This document shows, in pieces, positions 20,650 through 29,289 of a stretch of 64,000 nt of DNA (position 1 is its first letter; each line of letters opens with the position of its first letter). Under the pieces are notes generated by a model, which was given only the letters and a program-made list of their open reading frames with translations, searched no databases and was not told the origin of the DNA. Made by a program: the position numbers and the translations under genes. The stretch spans positions 25,801-89,800 of the forward strand of contig JBFMCQ010000008.1 in assembly GCA_040754295.1 (NCBI GenBank), in the 5' to 3' direction. The DNA comes from Solimonas sp040754295 (GTDB taxonomy: Bacteria; Pseudomonadota; Gammaproteobacteria; Nevskiales; Nevskiaceae).

Positions 20650-21657
20650 TCAGTACAGGATGCCGATGAACTGGCCGGTGCTCATCGAGCTCTGCACCGT
20701 CGTGCCCGGCGCGCACGGCGAGCCGCTGCAGGTCCAGATGCCGCCGGGGATCGCCTTGCGCACGTCGCGGTCGGCGTCGTTGCGCTCGTCGTCGTGGTTC
20801 TCGTGCGAGGCGTCGAGATTGCGAAAGCCGCTGCCCTCCTGCTTCGACGAATTGCCGCAGACGTTCGAGTTGTCGTAGCTGGTGCCGGCCGAGCCGCTGC
20901 AGGCGAAAATCGACGCGTACTGCACGACCCCGTCGTCCTCGCCGGAGAGGCAGGCGCTGGCACCGAAGATCGCCTCGTAGCCGCCGGTCAGATAGACGTT
21001 CTTCGCCGGCGCGTTCGAATAGGTGCGCACCTGCACGTCGTCGGCGCTGCGCAGCCACCAGGTCGGATCGTCGCAGTCCTGAATCCACGAGCCGGCCCAG
21101 TTGCAGGCCCAGTTCGAATCGCCGCAGACCGCATCGGCGCCCTGCGAGCCGCGGTGCGCGCCACCGGTCGTGACCGCGAGGCCGATGCGGCTGGCAACGG
21201 TGCTGTACGGCCCGTTGTAGTTGTAGTTCGGATCCGAGCTGTCGTTGTTGCCGAGGATGAAGTCCATGACGGTGCCGCCCATCGAGTGCGCGACGACCCA
21301 GAACGTCCCACCCTGCGCGTACGTCTGCGCACAGCGGTTGCCGCCGCCGTCGGCGCCACCGTTGGTCGCATTGACGATCTCGTTGGCGACCTCGCCGGCC
21401 GCCTGCGCGTCCCAGTACGGTCGCGAGCCGTTGTAGCCGATCACGTAATACGAGCTCGCGAAGTTCTTGGTCGCTTCCTTGATGAAGTCGCGCGTGCCGC
21501 TCTTCCAGTAATTGCGAGCCGTCGACCAGTTCGTGTACGTGCCGGTGTCGGTCTGCTTGCCGTGCACGAAGATCAGGCAGGGTGCCGCTTGCGCGGAAAC
21601 ACTGACGAGCAGCAAGGCGACAGCCGCCGTCGCCCTGCCGAGGCAGGTATGAAGCAT
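20650..21657 (-). CDS. Secreted lipase/esterase-like alpha/beta hydrolase
   Basis: A 335-residue protein with a signal peptide (cleavage near SAQA-APCL). An oxyanion-hole motif CLIFVHGKQ lies near the mature N-terminus, and the nucleophile elbow is AHSMGG, a variant of GxSxG with Ala in the first position as in many true lipases. It has many cysteines (about ten) and Asn/Gly/Asp-rich loops, consistent with a disulfide-stabilised extracellular enzyme. An AAGGAGA ribosome site lies six bases before the ATG. It is the first gene of a two-gene unit with the DUF4785-like protein. The substrate cannot be told from the sequence. Confidence 0.75.
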   Translation of the reverse strand: MLHTCLGRATAAVALLLVSVSAQAAPCLIFVHGKQTDTGTYTNWSTARNYWKSGTRDFIKEATKNFASSYYVIGYNGSRPYWDAQAAGEVANEIVNATNGGADGGGNRCAQTYAQGGTFWVVAHSMGGTVMDFILGNNDSSDPNYNYNGPYSTVASRIGLAVTTGGAHRGSQGADAVCGDSNWACNWAGSWIQDCDDPTWWLRSADDVQVRTYSNAPAKNVYLTGGYEAIFGASACLSGEDDGVVQYASIFACSGSAGTSYDNSNVCGNSSKQEGSGFRNLDASHENHDDERNDADRDVRKAIPGGIWTCSGSPCAPGTTVQSSMSTGQFIGILY

Positions 21658-21746
21658 CGTTCTCTCCTTGTCGCACCGAATGGGCCGGATTTCTCGATCC
21701 GGTTTGGCGCGGCAAGGCTGACATGCTTCGGTTAACGAATCATGTA

Positions 21747-21767
21747 GGGGAATTCCTTAAGGGGAAT
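21747..21767. promoter_or_regulatory. Direct repeats GGGGAAT upstream of the lipase gene
   Basis: Two copies of GGGGAAT (21747-21753 and 21761-21767), 14 bp apart start to start, flank the palindrome CCTTAAGG. They lie about 90 bases upstream of the lipase start, in a spot suited to an activator or repressor. No known regulator is implied. Confidence 0.3.
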
Positions 21768-21788
21768 CACCCAGACCGCGTTCACCGG

Positions 21789-23891
21789 TCACACTGCCTG
21801 AAACCCGATCCCGCGCCTGCAATCCGGCTTGACCCGCATCTCGTCGCGCAGCAAGCCAATCAAAACTGCATCGTCGCCAAGGAATCCGCCAAGCTCCGCC
21901 CGCTTGCGGACCAGCGCGAAATCCGCCGGCGTCAGCAAGTCCAGCTCGTCCAGCTCATGCGGTGCCGGCCGGCCGAAGAAGTGGACGAAAGCAAGGCGCG
22001 CACGCTCGCGGTCCAGGTACTCGACTCTCAACTTGAACATGAAGCGCCGGAGCGACGCACCATCGAGCGCGTCCATGAAGTTCGTCGTGCAGACGAAGGG
22101 CAAGGGATGCGATTCCATCCATGTCAGCATCTCGTTGACTTGCGAGATCTCCCAATGGGCGCGCGCATGCTCGCGAGAGCGCAGCAGCGAATCCGCCTCG
22201 TCGAAGATCAGCATCGCGCCTTCGCTTCGTGCCTCGCGGAAGGCATCGGCAATGTTCTTCTCGGTTTCGCCAACCCACATGCCGAGCAGGTCGGACGTCC
22301 GCTTCTGAATGACCTCGATGCCCATTGACCTTGCCAGGTGACGCGCGTAAGCGCTCTTGCCGGTTCCCGGCGGGCCATAGAGGCATAGCGAGAACGGCGT
22401 TCGGCTGCTCGAAGGACGCGCAACCTGCTCCAGAACGTGCAGCGATCGCCGATCGGCGTTGAGCAGAGACGGCAGATAGTCGTCGGTCATTCGCGGGCGA
22501 GGAGGCGTAGCCTTGCCGCCATTCATCGCCTTGAGCAGGCTCTCCGCCACTTCGCGAGCCTCGGCGACCCCGCCGCCCGCCAGTGTCGCAGCACGCGCCG
22601 CCGCAGACGCGATCGCGGGCACTGTAACCAGGTCGCGCGCGAGCGCGTCGAGCTCCGCGTCCGAGGCGGTCACGCCCGATGTGGCCAGTGCCTTGTCCCA
22701 GATGCGGCGCCGCACCGCGGCGCCGGGACACCTCAGCTCCATGGCATACGTCATGCGCCGGATCACCGTGCTCGGCACGCGCCACGGATCGTTGACGATC
22801 CAGATCACCGGCACCGGCAGACTTTCCATCAGCCGGTGCAAGTAGACCTTCGAGCCCGGTGGTCTGGACAGACGTCGGCCGGCGAAGTCGAACGACTCCT
22901 CGCCGCAGACGAGATCCTCGGCTTCGTCCACCATCAGCACGATCTTGCGTTTGCGACGCCGAAGCATGTAGGACGCGCGCCGCAGCGTCGCCAGGCGTTC
23001 GCTGCGGTCGGGCTCGTCGCCCTCCTCGTCGGTTTCGCCGAGAGCGACCAGCGGTAGCCCGATCTGCCCGGCCAGTGTCTTCGCAAACTCGGTCTTTCCG
23101 GTCCCCGGTGGACCGTACAGCAGAACGTGCAGGCCATCGCCACACGCGCCATTGCTTCGGCCCATCAAGCGCGCCAACAGCTCCCGCGCATCGCCCAGGT
23201 GCGAGAAGCTGTCCCAGTCCAGCTCGGCGCGCTGTGTGCGCCCGATCAGATGCTCGGTGAGATCGGCAGGCGGCGTCGGATAGGCGTGAACCAGACGCTT
23301 GACCGCTTCCGGCACGGCGATATCTCCGGTGCAGTCGACTGAGCACAGACCGGCGCTGACCAGGACCCCATTCGGCGACAGCGCCTCTGCGCAACTCCGC
23401 GGCACGCCGGCCACTGCAAGGAGCCACGCCAGAGACCGCGGCTTGAGGTCCGGATCGTCATACAAATAGCAGGCCTTCCAGAGCGCCGACACCTTGTCGC
23501 ACATCGTCAGGCGCAGGATCAGTCCGTACAAAGCCGCGGTATGCGCATCGAGCGAGAAGAACTGCGCAAGCGCATTGACATGCGCCTGCATGCTGCTGCA
23601 AACCGGCAGCGCCAGCGACCGCAGCTCGGCACGCATCTTCTTCAGGAGGCTGACAAGCTCCGCGAGACTTGGTGCGTCGGCTTCCGCTTCAGGCTGCCCG
23701 TCCTGCCAGTCGTCCCGAACGCCCGATGCATTCAAGTCCAGCGCCGACCCAAGCGCGGCTTTCAGCCTGCTCTCCGGGATTCCCAGCGTCGGCGCGCGGC
23801 GCCGAAGATTGTCGACGTACGTGAGAAGTACGCCGAGCTCGAATGGGTCCGTCTCGCTATACAGCGTGCGATAGTCGCGGGGGCGGGGCAT
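21789..23891 (-). CDS. Tandem AAA+ ATPase (SpoVK/Cdc48-like, COG0464 type)
   Basis: A 700-residue protein with a helical N-terminal region (about 1-215) and two AAA+ modules. Module 1: Walker A GPPGTGKT (260-267) and Walker B VLMVDEAEDL (Asp322, Glu323). Module 2: Walker A GPPGTGKS (506-513), Walker B MLIFDEADSLL (Asp564, Glu565), sensor segment CTTNFMDAL, and an arginine pair near 615. Both sites look competent, suggesting a hexameric remodelling ATPase. The substrate is unknown. It is divergent from a PD-(D/E)XK nuclease gene and close to the RNA-repair operon, a neighbourhood typical of genome-conflict systems. The GGAG ribosome site lies inside an inverted repeat. Confidence 0.8.
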   Translation of the reverse strand: MPRPRDYRTLYSETDPFELGVLLTYVDNLRRRAPTLGIPESRLKAALGSALDLNASGVRDDWQDGQPEAEADAPSLAELVSLLKKMRAELRSLALPVCSSMQAHVNALAQFFSLDAHTAALYGLILRLTMCDKVSALWKACYLYDDPDLKPRSLAWLLAVAGVPRSCAEALSPNGVLVSAGLCSVDCTGDIAVPEAVKRLVHAYPTPPADLTEHLIGRTQRAELDWDSFSHLGDARELLARLMGRSNGACGDGLHVLLYGPPGTGKTEFAKTLAGQIGLPLVALGETDEEGDEPDRSERLATLRRASYMLRRRKRKIVLMVDEAEDLVCGEESFDFAGRRLSRPPGSKVYLHRLMESLPVPVIWIVNDPWRVPSTVIRRMTYAMELRCPGAAVRRRIWDKALATSGVTASDAELDALARDLVTVPAIASAAARAATLAGGGVAEAREVAESLLKAMNGGKATPPRPRMTDDYLPSLLNADRRSLHVLEQVARPSSSRTPFSLCLYGPPGTGKSAYARHLARSMGIEVIQKRTSDLLGMWVGETEKNIADAFREARSEGAMLIFDEADSLLRSREHARAHWEISQVNEMLTWMESHPLPFVCTTNFMDALDGASLRRFMFKLRVEYLDRERARLAFVHFFGRPAPHELDELDLLTPADFALVRKRAELGGFLGDDAVLIGLLRDEMRVKPDCRRGIGFQAV

Positions 23892-23920
23892 GATGATCTC
23901 CAGTTTTCTGGAGACATCAT
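23890..23920. promoter_or_regulatory. Inverted repeat over the ribosome site of the AAA+ gene
   Basis: TCTCCAG (23897-23903) and CTGGAGA (23908-23914) pair perfectly around TTTT, extended by ATGATG (23890-23895) and CATCAT (23915-23920) with one bulged base. Read on the minus strand the hairpin contains GGAG six bases before the AAA+ start codon and part of that codon. It could be an operator or a translation-controlling hairpin. Confidence 0.55.
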
Positions 23921-24034
23921 GTAATCGGTGTGCGACACGCGGTGTCGCGGATCAATAGGGAGGCAGCTCGTCTTGTGCGACGCGCTCTTGATCCAATAAG
24001 CTCACGGGCGGTGCGATGCTCGGGGGGCTGTCTC

Positions 24035-25183
24035 GTGAAAAAGAGCTTCTTTGGCCGATTCAAGAGTCATCTGAAGCAGGACTTCGGTGGGCGCTATCTC
24101 GGGGCAGTGCTTGCAGAGTGCATCAATGCCGAACCAGGCATAGCGAAGACACTCTGGGGAATTTCTATAGACCCGCGCCACCACGCCGTCACAGCCGAAT
24201 GGGTCTTTCCTGGCAAGGATAAAGGTCGGCGCGCAGATCTGGTAGTACTGAAGAAGAAGGATCGGCAGCTAGTGGCGCTCGCGGAGATTAAGTACGAAGA
24301 CCACAAGTTGGATTCCACTGGAGCCCAGCTCAAGGACTACCTTGATCTTGTTGAACGGCAGTCTGGGCTTGCGTTTGTTTACCTTACGAAGCACGCGCCT
24401 AAACACGAAGACAAGTGGAAGGTGCAACAAGCAGGGCACCGGGCATATACATACGGCGATCTTTTTCAAGCGCTCCACGCGAACAAGGGATTGCGCGGCA
24501 ACCACACAGCACAACTTTTGATGGACTTTCTGCGCGAGGAGGGCTACGTGTTCACGCAAAACATAGACGCTCAGGACGTAAAGGCGCTGATTGCACAGAC
24601 CTGTGGATTCCCCCAAGCCGCTGGCCTTGGAAAGCTCTTTTCAGGCGCGACATACGAGCGGACAACAGATGCGCTTCAGCAGATTCTTGCGAATGCCGCA
24701 GTGCTCGGCGACTCCTTCTATGAACAATACGGAGCCGTCGCATTTGGTAACCGTCCATTTACCAGGTTCACTTCCCTTCCCTGGATCAATAAGACTGGGA
24801 TGAAATTGCTAGCGAAAGAATTGGACGACTACGATGAGGTGTATCTTCCAAGAAGGAGCATCTCTGGTGGCTCGTTATTTGTTTGGTCCCAAATGCGATT
24901 CGCAGGAAAATCAGGGTGGATGTATCTGTATATTGAGCAGTCGTATGAGCTGAGTACCGGCACGGACCATAAGTTAAAGATTAGATTGGGCGGAACAATT
25001 GATACCGAGCGAGCTAGGCACGAGCACTGGCGGAAGGTCGGGCTAAATACCACGCTCGATAAGCTACGAGAAGTGGTGAGACAGTTGGTCAAGGCCTCTT
25101 TGGGTGACGCCCTTGCGGATCAAGCTCATTTTGGCGGCGACAAAAGGAAAGCTTTGGCGAAACTTCGAAGTGCCATGGCTTGA
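24035..25183 (+). CDS. PD-(D/E)XK nuclease family protein of unknown target
   Basis: A 382-residue protein from a GTG at 24035, which has a GGGGGG ribosome site seven bases upstream; an in-frame start at 23930 would add 35 residues. The nuclease core is visible as Glu55, Asp68 in RRADLVVL, Glu84-x-Lys86 in ALAEIKYED, and a following Gln in GAQLKDYLDL, matching the E-D-ExK-Q pattern of PD-(D/E)XK enzymes. The C-terminal ~220 residues match nothing I recognise. Base composition is clearly lower in G+C than its neighbours (around 50% by eye) and codon use is mixed, suggesting recent acquisition. It lies between the AAA+ gene (divergent) and pnkp (convergent). Confidence 0.75.
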   Translation: MKKSFFGRFKSHLKQDFGGRYLGAVLAECINAEPGIAKTLWGISIDPRHHAVTAEWVFPGKDKGRRADLVVLKKKDRQLVALAEIKYEDHKLDSTGAQLKDYLDLVERQSGLAFVYLTKHAPKHEDKWKVQQAGHRAYTYGDLFQALHANKGLRGNHTAQLLMDFLREEGYVFTQNIDAQDVKALIAQTCGFPQAAGLGKLFSGATYERTTDALQQILANAAVLGDSFYEQYGAVAFGNRPFTRFTSLPWINKTGMKLLAKELDDYDEVYLPRRSISGGSLFVWSQMRFAGKSGWMYLYIEQSYELSTGTDHKLKIRLGGTIDTERARHEHWRKVGLNTTLDKLREVVRQLVKASLGDALADQAHFGGDKRKALAKLRSAMA

Positions 25184-25231
25184 AGCCTCTCCAATAGATT
25201 CTGGTTTTCGTCACGAATCGGCATGACTTGC

Positions 25232-27784
25232 TCATAGGCGAGGATCCACGGCCTCACTCTCCATCGCCAACGCGCCAAACACACATTCGTGCACCCGCCG
25301 CAACGGCTCGCGGCGCACAAACCGCTCCAGCCCTTCAACGCCGAAGGCGAACTCCCGCAACGCGAGGCTGCGCTTGGCCGCCACGCTGCGCTCACGCAGG
25401 CGTTCCAGCGCTTCCGGCTTGTTGTACTCCGGCCCGTAGATGATGCGCAGGTATTCGGGGCCGCGGGACTTGATGGCGGGCTGTAGGAGGCCGCGGCCGC
25501 CGAACGCGACGAAGTCGAGCGGCTTGACGACGATGCCCTCACCGCCACCGGCAGTGAGCGCTTCCCACCATTCGATCAGGCTCCGAGTGGCGTCTTGGTC
25601 TGCCAAGTCAACGACGCGCATCGGTGTCGCGACGAGGAAATCCGGGTCGGCGCGGCTCAGCTCGGCCAGCGTTTCCATGTGCCAGACGTGGGTCTTGTCC
25701 ACGTGAACGCTGCCCTCGGTGGCGAGGAGGTGAAAGGGTGCAAGCTTCATGTCCTCCACGCGGCTGACCGGCCAGCAGTAGCGACGATACGCATCCACAT
25801 AGCGCGAGGTGAGAGTGGCGCGCTGATCGAGCGACGCGGCTACGTCGCCCAGGTCGAGCCCGCGCGCAAGCGCCTGCTCAATGGCCATGCGCGCCGCGTT
25901 GATCCCAGCGGTTGCCGCCGTGCCGGTGGGTGCGTATTGGCTGCGTAGCAGGTCTTTGGCTTTCACCGACCACGGCATGATCTCGCAGTCGAAGCAGAAC
26001 CAGCGGGTATCGAAACGCTCCCAGAAGCCGGCCCGATCGAGCGCCGCACCGAGCCGGTCGAGCACCGCTTGCTCGAATGTCGTCTCGCTGAAGAACCGCC
26101 GGCCCGTGCGGGTGTAGACGATGCCCCGCCCTTCTCCTTCGACTCCGAAGCGCTGGCTTGCAGCGTGCTCGTCGCTACAGATCACGATCACCGCGCGTGA
26201 GCCCATGTGCTTTTCCTCGCAGACGACGGTGCTCACACCGTTCTTGCGGTAATAGTCGAGCGCCTCTTCCGGGTGCTCGAGCAGCTCGGGCCTGCGACTC
26301 GTTTCGCTCGGCGACATCGTCGGCGGCAGGTAGATGAGCCACTTGGGATTGGCGGCGAAGCGGCTCATGACCTCCAGGGCCGCAACCGCGTTCTCCTCCC
26401 GGATGGTGATGCTGCGGTAGAGCCGCGTGTCGATCAGGCGCTTGCCGCTGACATCTTCGAGATCCAGCAGATCGTCGTGCTGCTGCTGCGCGCTCAGCGT
26501 GGAATCGACCGCTGCGCGCAGCGGCTTGATCGGCTCGTAGTAAGTTCGCTTTGCCGGCACGGAGACCAGCTCGCGCTCCGGGTACCGCAGCGCCGTGAGC
26601 TTGCCGCCGAACACGCAGCCGGTATCGAGGCAGATGGTGTTGTTCAGCCATTCCGGCTCGGGCACGGGGGTATGTCCGTAGACAACCGTCGCCTTGCCGC
26701 GGTAGTCCGCTGCCCAGTTGTGTCGCACCGGGAGTCCATACTCGTCGGTCTCGCCGGTGGTTTCCCCGTACATCGCGAACTGCCGCACCGCGGCGGAGCC
26801 TCGGCCGTGCATCTCTTCGCGCAGACCGGCGTGCGCGACGACGAGCCTGCCGTCATCGAACACGCAGTGGCTCACGAGCCCGTCGAGGAACTTCGCGGCA
26901 GACTGACCGAGCTCTTCGGGCTGCTGGCCGAATTGCTCAAGCGACTCGGCAAGGCCGTGCGTGCGCTTGACATCACGTCCGCGTAGGGCACGCGAGAGCT
27001 TCACATCGTGGTTGCCGGCGACGCAGAACGCGGCACCTGCCGTGACCGCATCGGATACCAGGCGGACAACAGCCGGCGTGTCGGGGCCGCGATCGACGAG
27101 GTCGCCGACGAAGACGAGCTTGCGTCCGTCCGGATGATCGGCGGAGAAACGGCCTTCGCGTTCAGTGAGCCGGTAGCCGAGCAGGCCAATCAGCTGCACC
27201 AGTTCATCGAAACAGCCGTGGACGTCGCCGATGATGTCGAACGGCCCCCTTTCCGGCTTCTTGTTGTTCCAGAGCGGCTCGCGCCGGATGCTCAGCCCGG
27301 CGAGCTCCTCGACGGAGCGGAAAACATGGACGTGGCGGAAACCCTCGCGATCGAGGCTGCGCATCGAGCGGTGCAGCTGGCTCCGCTGGTTGCGGATCAC
27401 GTGATCACCGAAGGCTCGGTCTGCGCGGCTGGCATTGCGATCGCGGCACAAGCGCTCCGGCATGTCGAGCACGAGCGCCACGGGCAGGCAGTGATATTCG
27501 CGCGCGAGCGCGATGAGCGGCGTGCGCGCCTCGGGCTGGACGTTGGTGGCGTCGATGACGGTCAGCTTGCCCGCCTTGAGGCGCTTGGCGGCGATGAAGT
27601 GCAGGACGTCGAAAGCGTCATTGGTCGCGGCTTGATCGCTCTCGTCGTCCGATACGAGGCCGCGGCAGTGATCCGAAGACAGGATTTCGGTCGGTTTGAA
27701 GTGTGCCCGCGCAAGCGTCGACTTGCCGGAGCCGGAAGGGCCGATCAGCACGACCAGCGCAAGCTCGGGAATTCTGATCTCCAT
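25232..27784 (-). CDS. pnkp: Polynucleotide kinase-phosphatase-ligase Pnkp (RNA repair)
   Basis: Bacterial Pnkp heals and seals broken RNA: 5'-kinase, 2',3'-phosphatase and ATP-dependent ligase. From the ATG at 27784 it has 850 residues, the family length. Kinase: P-loop GPSGSGKST (15-23). Metallophosphatase: GDVHG (186-190), GDLVDRG (227-233), GNHD (257-260) and GHTPV (370-374). Adenylyltransferase/ligase: EEKHMGSRAV with the nucleotidyl Lys525, characteristic of Pnkp. All three sites look intact. It starts 2 bases after the hen1 stop; Hen1 and Pnkp form a complex in which Hen1 enables sealing and 2'-O-methylates the junction. The usual substrate of known systems is ribotoxin-cleaved tRNA. 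Confidence 0.96.
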   Translation of the reverse strand: MEIRIPELALVVLIGPSGSGKSTLARAHFKPTEILSSDHCRGLVSDDESDQAATNDAFDVLHFIAAKRLKAGKLTVIDATNVQPEARTPLIALAREYHCLPVALVLDMPERLCRDRNASRADRAFGDHVIRNQRSQLHRSMRSLDREGFRHVHVFRSVEELAGLSIRREPLWNNKKPERGPFDIIGDVHGCFDELVQLIGLLGYRLTEREGRFSADHPDGRKLVFVGDLVDRGPDTPAVVRLVSDAVTAGAAFCVAGNHDVKLSRALRGRDVKRTHGLAESLEQFGQQPEELGQSAAKFLDGLVSHCVFDDGRLVVAHAGLREEMHGRGSAAVRQFAMYGETTGETDEYGLPVRHNWAADYRGKATVVYGHTPVPEPEWLNNTICLDTGCVFGGKLTALRYPERELVSVPAKRTYYEPIKPLRAAVDSTLSAQQQHDDLLDLEDVSGKRLIDTRLYRSITIREENAVAALEVMSRFAANPKWLIYLPPTMSPSETSRRPELLEHPEEALDYYRKNGVSTVVCEEKHMGSRAVIVICSDEHAASQRFGVEGEGRGIVYTRTGRRFFSETTFEQAVLDRLGAALDRAGFWERFDTRWFCFDCEIMPWSVKAKDLLRSQYAPTGTAATAGINAARMAIEQALARGLDLGDVAASLDQRATLTSRYVDAYRRYCWPVSRVEDMKLAPFHLLATEGSVHVDKTHVWHMETLAELSRADPDFLVATPMRVVDLADQDATRSLIEWWEALTAGGGEGIVVKPLDFVAFGGRGLLQPAIKSRGPEYLRIIYGPEYNKPEALERLRERSVAAKRSLALREFAFGVEGLERFVRREPLRRVHECVFGALAMESEAVDPRL

Positions 27785-27786
27785 GA

Positions 27787-29196
27787 TCAGCGGGCCCCGA
27801 AGATTGCCATCTGTGTTGGCGGACCAAGAACCGGATCGGCCATGCCGACCGCCTCGAAGCGCACGTTGTAACCGAAGCGTTCTGCCGTCGCGTTTGCCCA
27901 GGTCTCGAACTCTGCACGCGACCATTCGAAACGGTGGTCGGGATGCCGAAACTGCCCCGCAGCCAGATTCTGGAACTTGCTGTTGTACTCGGCGTTCGGC
28001 GTCGTAACGATCACGGCGCCGGGACGCGCGTGCTCGAACAGCACGCGCTCGAAGGCTTTGAGGCGTGCAGCGTCGAGATGCTCGATCACCTCGATGACGG
28101 TGGCGATGTCGAAGCCTGAGAGCCGCCGGTCGCGGTACATCAGCGAGCCGTGGAGCAAGCTGATCCGGCTGCGCACCGCGGGTGCGAGCTGATCCAGATC
28201 GAGCCGTTGCGCGGCGATATCCAGAGCGCGCAAGGACACGTCCAGACCGACGATGCGCTCCAGCTGGCGGAGCTTGAGCAGCTCGCGCAGCAGTCTGCCT
28301 TCGCCGCAGCCGAGATCGAGGACCGACTTCGCACCCGACGAGCGCACGAGCTCAACGACCTGCTGCAGCCGCTGCTCGTTGAGGCTGATGCCGGCTTCCA
28401 GCGCTTCCTCGCGTCCGGCGACTTTGGGCGCAGCTACCTGCGCTGCCTCGTCGCCCTCCTCTGCCTGAGTCAGCCGCTCGATCGCGACCCGCGCGAGGCT
28501 TCTGCGGTACTTCAGATAGCGCCGGGCAATCTGGTCGCGGGCGGGATGTTGCGGCAGCCAGTCACCGCCACGGCGGATGAGCTTGTCCACTTCGTCATCG
28601 CCAACCCAGTAGTGCTTTTCGTCGTCGAGCACGGGAATCAGCACGTAGAGATGCTCCAGCAGCGTCTGCAGCCGCTGCTGGCCGCGAATCCTCAGCCGGT
28701 AATAGCGGCTGGGTCCCCACTCGGGGAACTGCACATCCAAAGGCAGGCGCTCGGTGTGGATGTCATACCCCAGTGGCTCGAACAGCGAACGGATCAGCGC
28801 CTCTCCACCACGGCTGGGCAGCACAGGGATTGCCGCTTCGACCGGGATCGGTGTAGCTGCCAGCCCCGGCCGGTCCTTGCAGCGCCCGGCCATCGCCGTG
28901 CCGAACACCTCCGCGAGCGCGACACTGAGGAAGGACGAAGCCACGTAGGGTCGATCGTTGACGTACTGCGCCAGCTGCCCGCCGTCACCCGACGGGCCGG
29001 AGCGATTGCGCACCAGGGATATGGGATCGATGTCCAGCAGCAGACAGGCGGTGCAGCGCGTCGCTTCGGCCTCCGGATAGAACACCGACGCCTGCCCGAA
29101 ACGCAGCTCAAACCGATGGACGCGCGAAGGATGCTTGTGCAGCAGATAGCCGAGATCGGTGGCGGGTTCTGCCGTCGTCGAGATCGTCAGGAGCAT
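27787..29196 (-). CDS. hen1: Bacterial Hen1: 3'-terminal RNA ribose 2'-O-methyltransferase
   Basis: From the ATG at 29196 (MLLTISTT, the typical Hen1 N-terminus) it has 469 residues; a TTG 54 bases upstream is possible but unlikely. The N-terminal half (about 1-240) is the domain that activates Pnkp ligase. The C-terminal methyltransferase has the SAM motif DLGCGEG (294-300) and the Hen1 metal site Glu369, Glu372-His373 in VIEVIEHL plus His418 in FRHPDH. It methylates the 2'-OH of the 3' end at the break so that the repaired RNA resists re-cleavage. It lies between the DUF2779 gene (93-base gap) and pnkp (2-base gap). Confidence 0.95.
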   Translation of the reverse strand: MLLTISTTAEPATDLGYLLHKHPSRVHRFELRFGQASVFYPEAEATRCTACLLLDIDPISLVRNRSGPSGDGGQLAQYVNDRPYVASSFLSVALAEVFGTAMAGRCKDRPGLAATPIPVEAAIPVLPSRGGEALIRSLFEPLGYDIHTERLPLDVQFPEWGPSRYYRLRIRGQQRLQTLLEHLYVLIPVLDDEKHYWVGDDEVDKLIRRGGDWLPQHPARDQIARRYLKYRRSLARVAIERLTQAEEGDEAAQVAAPKVAGREEALEAGISLNEQRLQQVVELVRSSGAKSVLDLGCGEGRLLRELLKLRQLERIVGLDVSLRALDIAAQRLDLDQLAPAVRSRISLLHGSLMYRDRRLSGFDIATVIEVIEHLDAARLKAFERVLFEHARPGAVIVTTPNAEYNSKFQNLAAGQFRHPDHRFEWSRAEFETWANATAERFGYNVRFEAVGMADPVLGPPTQMAIFGAR

Positions 29197-29289
29197 GAAG
29201 TCATTATGGCCTTTAGACGCGACAGCCGATTTCGGCTGCGGAGCGTTCAATCCGCTGCAACACCGTCGCCTGCCGGAAGCTGATGATCA

